A DNA stretch of 64,000 nt, taken from Pseudoalteromonas citrea (GTDB lineage: Bacteria > Pseudomonadota > Gammaproteobacteria > Enterobacterales > Alteromonadaceae). The position numbers were made by a program, and so were the translations under genes. This document shows, one piece after another, positions 47,726 through 55,210 of this stretch. How positions within the stretch are numbered: position 1 is the stretch's first letter; every line of letters starts with the position of its first letter. The stretch lies in assembly GCF_000238375.3 (NCBI RefSeq), contig NZ_AHBZ03000021.1:310001-374000 (forward strand), given 5' to 3'. The notes under the pieces are model-generated. The model made no database searches. It saw only the letters and a list, made by a program, of their open reading frames with translations, and was not told the origin of the DNA.

Positions 47726-48704
47726 AACAAGCATTGCGTTATGCATCAGCCTTGCACTTTTAAGTGGCTGTCAAAGTACTGATACAAACTCTACTGCTAC
47801 TGCAACAGCACAACCTCAGTGGATCACTCAGACACCGACATCTGACTATATGATATACGGTGTTGGCTCTGCCAAAAGCAGTGGCGATTTGCGTCAAACA
47901 CAATTAGCAGCACAAGAAAGTGCTCGCTTGGAATTAGCCAAGCAACTCAACGTTTCAATTACGGGTTCTACAACCGTAAAACAATCTGCCAGTGCTAAAT
48001 CTATGCAATTTCATGTTGATGAACTCATTAGCTCCACAGTGCCCACGATACAATTGCAAGGCGTGAAAATAGAGCAAGAGTTTCAAAGCGGCGAAGTAGC
48101 CTACGCGCTAGCTGCATTTAATAGAACTGAAGCCGTTATGCAAACTGAGTTAAGCATCAGTTCATTGGATACCGAAATTAGTCAGTTAGAGTTACAAGGA
48201 GCGAGTAAATCGGAGCTGTTGAATAAAGCCATTGAGGTAAAAACATTGGCAGCGAAGCGCGATAAATTGAATGCATATTTACTAATGCTGCAAAGTGCTC
48301 AAGTCGCGGCCCCTAAGGCGATAAATAAGCAATTTGAAACCAGTGAACTAATTTTAAACAGCTTGAGTTTTAATGTCATATCCGATCACCTAAAGCATGC
48401 TAAAGTGCACGATTTACTGTCTAGCGCCCTCACTAATAATGGAATAACCATTAAATCAACCGATGCCGATTTTGATTTGAGTTTCAGAGTCGAATGGCAA
48501 GAAATATACAAAGCAGGCACTTATTATTCCATTGCTGAAAGTTATATGGTCGTCAGTGAGAACGGTGAAGAAAAAGCACATTTTAACAGTAAAGTGAAAG
48601 CGGCTTCATCATACAAAGAGACTGCAAAAAGCAATGCTATGAGCAAGCTGGCTGATAGGCTATCCAACCAGCTCGCAAAATTTGTTGTATCAGGGCATTC
48701 ATAA
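47715..48704 (+). CDS. LPP20-family lipoprotein, larger form
   Basis: 329 residues. Signal peptide and lipobox LLSGCQ (start MASKTSIALCIS). LPP20 domain at residues ~30-140 (PQWITQTPTSDYMIYGVGSA, LAAQESARLELAKQLNVSI), then a coiled region and a C-terminal beta domain. An earlier in-frame start at 47673 gives 14 residues of basic sequence before the signal peptide and is rejected. Last gene of the lipoprotein operon. Confidence 0.78.
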   Translation: MASKTSIALCISLALLSGCQSTDTNSTATATAQPQWITQTPTSDYMIYGVGSAKSSGDLRQTQLAAQESARLELAKQLNVSITGSTTVKQSASAKSMQFHVDELISSTVPTIQLQGVKIEQEFQSGEVAYALAAFNRTEAVMQTELSISSLDTEISQLELQGASKSELLNKAIEVKTLAAKRDKLNAYLLMLQSAQVAAPKAINKQFETSELILNSLSFNVISDHLKHAKVHDLLSSALTNNGITIKSTDADFDLSFRVEWQEIYKAGTYYSIAESYMVVSENGEEKAHFNSKVKAASSYKETAKSNAMSKLADRLSNQLAKFVVSGHS

Positions 48705-48718
48705 TATTAATAAGCTAC

Positions 48719-48750
48719 GAAGGTCATGATCTGTGTTGATTAAGACCTTC
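48719..48750. terminator. Hairpin between the lipoprotein operon and yejK
   Basis: GAAGGTC (48719-48725) / GACCTTC (48744-48750), loop 18 bases, between convergent genes; no clear T run. Confidence 0.4.
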
Positions 48751-48774
48751 ATACTCTATGATTGATAAGCTAAG

Positions 48775-49788
48775 TTATTCACCATCTTCATAATAGCGCT
48801 GCAGCTGATCTTTTAAATTAGGGGGGATCCCTTTAATGGTTAAAGTGTCTGTTGCAGCATTATACGTAACGCGCTCGCCTAAGTGTTTACGCTCAAACCC
48901 AATGCTAACGCCACCACCTAACCCAGAAAACTTCACCATACTGGTTACTGTTTTCTTATCTACCGGAAATGATTCCTCTAGGGCGTAATCCTGATCTTTA
49001 TAGAAATCATCAAACTGCGTATCACCTGACTTAGATAATGTGTCCGACAACGTTTCAATATTGGCATCTTCACCCGATGCAATACAGTCGTTACAATAAT
49101 CAAAAACTTCTTTTCTAAGGGTATCTTTTTCTTGTTTATCGAATTGCTGCTCGCTCAAGTAGTCTTCCACAGCCTCTAGCATCACTTGAGATTGCTGTTT
49201 TGGATCTATCCCTTCTTCGCACCCTAAAAAATCTAAAAAGAAATCGGCCACTTTACGACCTGCACGACCCTTAATAAATGAAATATAGCGCGCATCATCA
49301 GGTTGAGTATCCCACGCCGATAAATCAATCTTAGCAGCTAACTGCATACGAGATATATCCAGATGCCTTGATGAAGATAAATCAAGCTCCGACGTTATGG
49401 AATAATGATCTTTAATATTTATCAATGCGATTAATATATAATCAGTTGCGACATATTGATAATGGCAAAAAACCAAATAGCCGGTTTCATTGAATGCGTA
49501 TTTATTTAACTCTTCTTTCAGTACTTCTGTGGCTTGCTCAGTCATATGCCAAAAACCCAGCTCATCATTGCGATAACTTTGCATCGCTGCTGATACCTGA
49601 CTGTTTTTATCACCACTAAATGCGCAGTACCCTTTTCCTGGCTTTCCGTTATAAGCGTGATGTAGCTGTTCGATAAATACATTTACACGATCATTAACCT
49701 GCATCTCATCATTGCGTAAATGGATTTGTGTATCTTCATCTTGCTTGTCTACATAATGTACAACAAGCTTATTCACCTCAATGCTCAT
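48775..49788 (-). CDS. yejK: Nucleoid-associated protein YejK (NdpA)
   Basis: 337 residues. NdpA family: the N-terminal VNKLVVHYVDKQDE, FIEQLHHAYNGKPGKGYCAF, FIKGRAGRKVADFFLDFLGCEEG and a C-terminal TLTIKGIPPNLKDQLQRYY block. Binds DNA in the nucleoid fraction. Divergent from yejL and yejM, as in E. coli. Confidence 0.92.
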   Translation of the reverse strand: MSIEVNKLVVHYVDKQDEDTQIHLRNDEMQVNDRVNVFIEQLHHAYNGKPGKGYCAFSGDKNSQVSAAMQSYRNDELGFWHMTEQATEVLKEELNKYAFNETGYLVFCHYQYVATDYILIALINIKDHYSITSELDLSSSRHLDISRMQLAAKIDLSAWDTQPDDARYISFIKGRAGRKVADFFLDFLGCEEGIDPKQQSQVMLEAVEDYLSEQQFDKQEKDTLRKEVFDYCNDCIASGEDANIETLSDTLSKSGDTQFDDFYKDQDYALEESFPVDKKTVTSMVKFSGLGGGVSIGFERKHLGERVTYNAATDTLTIKGIPPNLKDQLQRYYEDGE

Positions 49789-49853
49789 CTTTGTTTTTCA
49801 CGCCTCTAGTGTTAAAATAAATAAATTATAACTCTTTAATATTGAACTTACTG

Positions 49854-50066
49854 ATGCCTATCCAATCAAAATACTCCAACAAGCAAGTTGAAGACATTGT
49901 TGATCAACTACTAAATGTCTTAACACAACAAAATGCAACTGTTGATTTAAGTCTTATGTGTTTAGGAAATTCTATCACGCATATTATAAAAGAACATGTG
50001 CCTGAAGGAAAAAGACCAGCGGTCGCTGCCAACTTTGCAAAAGCACTAGAGCAATCGGTAAAATAA
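49854..50066 (+). CDS. yejL: UPF0352 protein YejL
   Basis: 70 residues. YSNKQVEDIVDQLLNVL, ATVDLSLMCLGNSITHII and AVAANFAKALEQSV are nearly superimposable on E. coli YejL. ATG 49854 is preferred to an in-frame TTG four codons earlier. Function unknown; conserved between yejK and yejM. Confidence 0.93.
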   Translation: MPIQSKYSNKQVEDIVDQLLNVLTQQNATVDLSLMCLGNSITHIIKEHVPEGKRPAVAANFAKALEQSVK

Positions 50067-50070
50067 CTGA

Positions 50071-51567
50071 ATGAATTTATCCCCTCACAGCCCTTTTTCA
50101 TCAAAAGCTAGCCAGTTACTCAGTTGGGGTCACTGGTTTACTTTTGCAAACATTGGGCTGGTATTATTGATCAGCAGCAGTTACTTGTTCGCCGACAAAA
50201 GCCCAACCTCATTACTGGGTTGGTTTTATATGGTGATAACCTGGATCAGTCATACCAGTTTTATTACGTTTAGCGCATTTGTACTGACTATTTTCCCGTT
50301 AAGTATGGTCTTCCCTTATCCTCGACATATTCGAGGTATGGCAGCCATCATTGCCACCGTTGGTATTTGCGTATTAAGCTTAGATGCTTTTGTTTATTTT
50401 CAGTTAGGATATCACTTAAACTTTTCATCTTTGTCTGACATTATTACTGTGTTGGGGAAAACAATTGTCAGTTCTCCGATAATAACCGCCATAATCAGTA
50501 TCGGGTTTATGGTGTTCATTTTTGCACTAGAGCTTATTGCAGGCAATCATGCTTGGCGGCACTTAGACAAGCTAAAATGTTTCAAATTTCCTCGCTATGC
50601 AACTGGGCTACTGGTTTCATGTTTTGCAATGAGCCACAGTATTCATATTTGGGCTGATGCAAATGCATATTTTGATATCACCAAACAAGATAACGTGTTG
50701 CCACTGTCATACCCAACCACAGCGAAAAAACTACTCGCTCGTCATGACTTATTGGACATAGAACATTACCAGCAAGCGACTGAGATTCATTTTGATAATA
50801 GCCAAAACCAGTATCAGATACCGCACACACTCCCCAGTTGTAAGTCATCGAATGAGCCTGTTACTGTTATTTATTTTGAGAATCAATCAGACTTAAAAAG
50901 CTTTACGCACAATAAGCCTGAATTAGTATCTGTGCCACAGTTAATTCAGCCTTCAGATCATCAAGATGCGCTTTTTAACCTTGCTTTTGGATTACCGGCT
51001 TATTATCAAACCGCTAATAATTCACACCCTTCATGGGACCCAGATAGCCATATTTTGACATTGCAGCACTCAGACATAGTTGATAGTAAGAGTGATAAAA
51101 ATACATCACAAGCGCTTATTTCCATCATTAATGGGTCACAAAACGCCATTGATTATAATAAGCAAGGTTACTATTTTGCATTCTCATTGGCTGACCTGCA
51201 AAGTGATGTTGTGTTCAGTGGCACGTATTATACAAATGTCCCTTCTTTACAAAAGGTCATGGGCTTTAAACAGTTACAAGATATAACTTATACACTGCTC
51301 AGCACACATTTTACATGCGCGAAGCTTGCTGAGGCGACCATGATCGCACGTAACTTAACGCATAGTAGAAGTGAGGGCGTAAACTTTACTCAAGGTGTAC
51401 TCGTCGCGCTCAAAAAAGATCGCATTACGCTGGTAAAAAGAGATGGCAGTTATGAACATATCTCTGGTGCCGAAGGGTTTGCTATCGAACAAAAGCTAGA
51501 TGTTCCCTTTTTAATTCAAAGTATCAAAACGCTTAAAAAGTTCTCTGTCGATACCTCGACCAAATAA
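50071..51567 (+). CDS. yejM: YejM/LapC-like inner membrane protein with shortened periplasmic domain
   Basis: 498 residues versus 586 in E. coli YejM (PbgA/LapC), which controls LPS synthesis through LapB/FtsH. The membrane part is intact: five helices in the first ~190 residues, and VLPLSYPTTAKKLLARHDLLD matches the YejM linker. The periplasmic sulfatase-like part is about 270 residues and lacks recognisable sulfatase motifs; only LFNLAFGLPAYYQ and the C-terminal ITLVKRDGSYEHISG region align. No frameshift is visible. Four bases after yejL. Regulatory function could remain in the membrane domain (inference). Confidence 0.82.
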   Translation: MNLSPHSPFSSKASQLLSWGHWFTFANIGLVLLISSSYLFADKSPTSLLGWFYMVITWISHTSFITFSAFVLTIFPLSMVFPYPRHIRGMAAIIATVGICVLSLDAFVYFQLGYHLNFSSLSDIITVLGKTIVSSPIITAIISIGFMVFIFALELIAGNHAWRHLDKLKCFKFPRYATGLLVSCFAMSHSIHIWADANAYFDITKQDNVLPLSYPTTAKKLLARHDLLDIEHYQQATEIHFDNSQNQYQIPHTLPSCKSSNEPVTVIYFENQSDLKSFTHNKPELVSVPQLIQPSDHQDALFNLAFGLPAYYQTANNSHPSWDPDSHILTLQHSDIVDSKSDKNTSQALISIINGSQNAIDYNKQGYYFAFSLADLQSDVVFSGTYYTNVPSLQKVMGFKQLQDITYTLLSTHFTCAKLAEATMIARNLTHSRSEGVNFTQGVLVALKKDRITLVKRDGSYEHISGAEGFAIEQKLDVPFLIQSIKTLKKFSVDTSTK

Positions 51568-51587
51568 CACTTGCCAATAAGCTCTAA

Positions 51588-51618
51588 TCGGCTATCTTAA
51601 TATTAAGGAGATAGCCGA
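51588..51618 (+). promoter_or_regulatory. Perfect stem-loop directly before the DUF4124 gene
   Basis: TCGGCTATCT (51588-51597) / AGATAGCCGA (51609-51618), 10-bp stem, loop 11 bases. The 3' end runs into the GAAGGA ribosome site (51618-51623) of the next gene. It could end the yejM transcript or affect translation of the DUF4124 gene. Confidence 0.45.
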
Positions 51619-51628
51619 AGGACGCACC

Positions 51629-52102
51629 ATGATTAAGATAATTATTGCATTTTCATTGTTATTTAGCACTTTACTCGATGCCAAATCAGTCGTTAACTAC
51701 TATAAGTGCGTAAACGAAAAAGGGTCAACTTACAGTCAATTCCCCTGTGGTCAAAACGCAACGCAACATACTCTTTCACATTCAGATCCAGATGTGGCTA
51801 TTCCTTCAGAACAACATTATAAAACCCTCAATCAGCTTGAGAAAAAACAATTAGTACGTAACCTCAAAAAATCTTTGCGTGCCAAACGACATGAAGTCGC
51901 AATTTTAAATAGGGATAGAGATCGTGCCACACGTGATCAACAAGAACGGATCCGACATGTGATGGATGATAAAAAGCGCAAAGAAACCGTTAAAGACATC
52001 AAAAAGCAGCTTAAATCCATTAATAAAAAACACAAAAAAGAAGTTAAAGTAGTCGCAAAGCAAATAGCTAGGATAGAAAAAAAGCTAAAACGCTATGAAT
52101 AA
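51629..52102 (+). CDS. Secreted DUF4124 protein with basic coiled coil
   Basis: 157 residues. Signal peptide (IKIIIAFSLLFSTLLDAKS), then a short DUF4124 unit YYKCVNEKGSTYSQFPCG with its two Cys, and from residue ~70 a long, very Lys/Arg-rich helix (KKQLVRNLKKSLRAKRHEV, KKHKKEVKVVAKQIARIEKKLK). DUF4124 proteins are envelope proteins of unknown function. GAAGGA lies five bases before the ATG. Confidence 0.72.
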   Translation: MIKIIIAFSLLFSTLLDAKSVVNYYKCVNEKGSTYSQFPCGQNATQHTLSHSDPDVAIPSEQHYKTLNQLEKKQLVRNLKKSLRAKRHEVAILNRDRDRATRDQQERIRHVMDDKKRKETVKDIKKQLKSINKKHKKEVKVVAKQIARIEKKLKRYE

Positions 52103-52176
52103 CCAGTAAAGACCTTTGACAACAAACCTGTAAATCATGTTAATCTAATAACAAGTCAGACCACTTGGTTAGTTTT

Positions 52177-53925
52177 ATGGGCGCATTTGCAATATCTAAG
52201 CTGATATTGGCAGGCTTTACAAAGCACTATCGACTATTTCAATCTATTACTGCAGATGCCCCAGAAGCATTTGCCCAACAAGATTGGGAAAAAGTGCAGC
52301 TGATAAGTTCAATGCGAATTGACCATTATGACTTGCGTGTTGAAGAAACCATCTCTCAGTTGAAAGACAATTTGTCATGTTCGAACCTTAATGAAAACCT
52401 ATGGTTGGATATCAAACGGCAATATCTAGACTTATTAACTTTTCATCCACAAGCCGAACTTGCAGAAACTTTTTACAATTCAGTTTTTTGTAGGCTGTTT
52501 CATCGCAGATACTTTAACAATGCTTTTATTTTTGTCCAAACAACACTCAAAAATGCCCCTGCTCTGCCTGTTGAAGCTGAATATCGCAGTTACTTCCCTG
52601 TTGTAGAGGGGCTCATCCCCACCATTGGCGATATTGTCGAGCATATTGATTTTAAATGCCCATTTCGAGATCTCGAGCAAGACATCAAAAACTTAGTCAA
52701 AGCATTTATTAAGCAGGCGCCCGATACACACCATCATGGCCATAAGATGCGATTTGATATGCTTGAATCACCATTTTACCGTAATAAAGCAGCCTATATT
52801 GTGGGACGAGTTGTTTCCACCAGCGGTGTACAACCGTTTATTATCGCAGTACTGCATCATGATAAAGGGGGCTTATACATAGATGCGTTGCTCACAAGTT
52901 CGTCGCAAATGCGTGTTATTTTTGGTTTCGCACGTGCTTATTTCTTAGTAGAAACACATGCACCTTCTGCCATGATGCGTTTTTTAAATCAATTAATGCC
53001 CAGCAAAACGCCTGCAGAACTATACAACGCGATAGGCTTTCACAAACAAGGAAAAACAGAGTTTTATCGTGAGTTTCTAGAGCACCTTGATACCACTCAA
53101 GATAAATTCACGATTGCACCCGGTACACTCGGCATGGTGATGATGGTGTTCACTTTGCCCAACTTCCCCTACGTATTCAAAGTCATCAAAGATGTATTCT
53201 CAGAGAGTAAACCCTTTGGTAGAGAGACCGTATTAAAGCGCTATCAGCTCGTTAAAAACCACGATCGTGTAGGTCGTATGGCTGATACCATTGAGTATTC
53301 TAATGTTGTTATTCCTAAAGGACGCATTGAACCAGCACTTTTAGCTACTTTAATGCGCACCATTGCAGGTAGTATGCTGATTGAAGATGACGTTGTCATC
53401 ATTAAACACTTATATATTGAACGGCGTATGACACCACTCAATTTATATTTAGAAAATGCGACTGACTCTCAAATCGAACACGCCATAACAGATTACGGTT
53501 ACGCATTAAAAGAGATGTTACATGCAAATATTTTTCCCGGTGACATGCTATTAAAAAACTTTGGTGTTACCAAACACCTGCGCATCGTTTTTTATGATTA
53601 TGATGAAGTACAATATCTCACCGATATGAACTTTCGACGCATGAAGAAGCCGTCTCTTGAGGATCTCTATTCTGGCGCAGATCAACAATCTATTGCGCCA
53701 CAAGATGTATTTCCTGAACAACTATATACATTTGTACTCACAAACCCTAAACTCAAAGCAGTTTTTAAGAATTCACACCAGGACCTACTGAGTGTCGATT
53801 ATTGGCTACAAGCGCAAAAGGACGTGGTCAATAAAGTGGTTAAACACATTTATCCTTACCCGCAACAACAGCGTTTCAAATATTTAGATAAAATAATAAT
53901 AAAGGAAAGCCGTGAACATCAGTAA
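52177..53925 (+). CDS. aceK: Isocitrate dehydrogenase kinase/phosphatase
   Basis: 582 residues (E. coli 578). Phosphorylates and inactivates isocitrate dehydrogenase to route carbon to the glyoxylate bypass. The conserved core is present: PGTLGMVMMVFTLPNFPYVFK, HDRVGRMADT, IIKHLYIERRMTPLN, NIFPGDMLLKNFGVTKH and VFYDYDE. The start at 52177 is preferred to an in-frame TTG four codons upstream; no clear RBS. aceB and aceA are not adjacent; instead a LysR gene overlaps its end by 14 bases. Confidence 0.96.
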   Translation: MGAFAISKLILAGFTKHYRLFQSITADAPEAFAQQDWEKVQLISSMRIDHYDLRVEETISQLKDNLSCSNLNENLWLDIKRQYLDLLTFHPQAELAETFYNSVFCRLFHRRYFNNAFIFVQTTLKNAPALPVEAEYRSYFPVVEGLIPTIGDIVEHIDFKCPFRDLEQDIKNLVKAFIKQAPDTHHHGHKMRFDMLESPFYRNKAAYIVGRVVSTSGVQPFIIAVLHHDKGGLYIDALLTSSSQMRVIFGFARAYFLVETHAPSAMMRFLNQLMPSKTPAELYNAIGFHKQGKTEFYREFLEHLDTTQDKFTIAPGTLGMVMMVFTLPNFPYVFKVIKDVFSESKPFGRETVLKRYQLVKNHDRVGRMADTIEYSNVVIPKGRIEPALLATLMRTIAGSMLIEDDVVIIKHLYIERRMTPLNLYLENATDSQIEHAITDYGYALKEMLHANIFPGDMLLKNFGVTKHLRIVFYDYDEVQYLTDMNFRRMKKPSLEDLYSGADQQSIAPQDVFPEQLYTFVLTNPKLKAVFKNSHQDLLSVDYWLQAQKDVVNKVVKHIYPYPQQQRFKYLDKIIIKESREHQ

Positions 53926-54850
53926 AATAGACCTCAACTTATTGGTATATTTAGATACTCTGCTACGAGAGTGCAATGTTACCCGAGCTGCGAACCAACT
54001 TAGCATTACGCAACCGGCAATGAGTAATGGTTTAAAACGTCTGCGTAATTTATTTAACGATCCTATTTTGGTACGTACCAGTGAAGGGATGGTGCCTACT
54101 GAAAGAGCGTTAGAGCTACAACCCGTTGTCCGCGGGATCTTAATGACCTTAGAAGAAACTCTTGCACCTAATCGAGAATTTGAAGCAAGCCAAAGTAAAC
54201 GCGTATTTCGCATCATGGCCAGTGACTATGCAGCAAGTACTTTAGCGCCCAAATTATTGAGTAAGTTACACGCAGAGGCGCCAGAAACAACATTAGATAT
54301 TTTAACGCCAAGTGATGTCACCTTTCATGATGTAGAAAATGGCAAAGTCGATATGGCGATCAACCGCTTTGAAAACTTACCCCAATCATTCCATCATAAA
54401 CGCATTTGGAAAGACAGTTTTTGTTGCTTGGTAAAATCAGACAACCCTATCATCGAACAATTTAGCCTAGATGCATATCTCAAAGCACGCCATATATGGG
54501 TGAGTAAAACAGGCTTTGGTGTTGGTGTTGGCATGGACCCTGAGGACGTACAAAAACTTGGTTGGGTAGATGAAGCACTCGCGCATTTCGGTAAACACAG
54601 AAATATCGCAACATTTACGCGCAATTACCACGTGGCAATTCACTTAGCAAAAGAGCAAAACTTAGTTGCGACTCTTCCTTCTAAAGCAGCAAACATTTAT
54701 CAAGATGATCCGGGCTTAAGTATTTTAGAGCCCCCCTTCCCAATCCCGCCATTTGAGTTAGATATGATCTGGAGCCCACTACTGCACAGAGATGCAAGTC
54801 ATATTTGGTTGAGACAAAAAATTGCCGAGGTCGCTGACGAGCTCAAATAG
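53912..54850 (+). CDS. LysR-family transcriptional regulator
   Basis: 312 residues. N-terminal winged helix (KIDLNLLVYLDTLLRECNVTRAANQLSITQPAMSNGLKRLR) of the NodD/LeuO-like subgroup, then a ligand-binding domain from residue ~90. GTG start with AAGGA five bases before it. It overlaps aceK by 14 bases on the same strand, so it is co-expressed with it; control of acetate or glyoxylate metabolism is a plausible but unproven role. Confidence 0.85.
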   Translation: MNISKIDLNLLVYLDTLLRECNVTRAANQLSITQPAMSNGLKRLRNLFNDPILVRTSEGMVPTERALELQPVVRGILMTLEETLAPNREFEASQSKRVFRIMASDYAASTLAPKLLSKLHAEAPETTLDILTPSDVTFHDVENGKVDMAINRFENLPQSFHHKRIWKDSFCCLVKSDNPIIEQFSLDAYLKARHIWVSKTGFGVGVGMDPEDVQKLGWVDEALAHFGKHRNIATFTRNYHVAIHLAKEQNLVATLPSKAANIYQDDPGLSILEPPFPIPPFELDMIWSPLLHRDASHIWLRQKIAEVADELK

Positions 54851-55210
54851 TAATGCGGCACAATGACTAAAGTATTGCATAACGTAATAAATAACACTGT
54901 GTCTGTGCCGTATTAACTACACCAAATTTATTAAAAGCTGTGTAATCATAATATTAAAAGTTATAGCCAACGTCACACTTTGTTACAATGAGTCAGATAT
55001 TCATCACCAAATATTTGTCTCATCCTTTGCTGTAAAAGTGCGTACTTTAAAGTAAGGTAAAGCCAATACTAAATCTTGGTCAGAAAATGCCATAATTGAT
55101 GTTGCAAACTGCTTAAATTGCACTGTCTGTGCTGCTTACTACCGAACTCCCTTGCACATTGCGCTAATAAAAAATCTCTTCTTTTTACCTATGCTACCAG
55201 CACAGCCCAG
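54851..55210. other. Convergent intergenic region between the LysR gene and hrpB
   Basis: 360 bases with no credible gene. It holds CGGCACA/TGTGCCG arms (54856-54910), two perfect palindromes CAAATATTTG (55008-55017) and TACTTTAAAGTA (55043-55054), and an imperfect GAGTCAGATATT/AATATTTGTCTC stem around the first. These probably serve as 3' hairpins of the two convergent transcripts; no classical terminator is evident. Confidence 0.35.
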
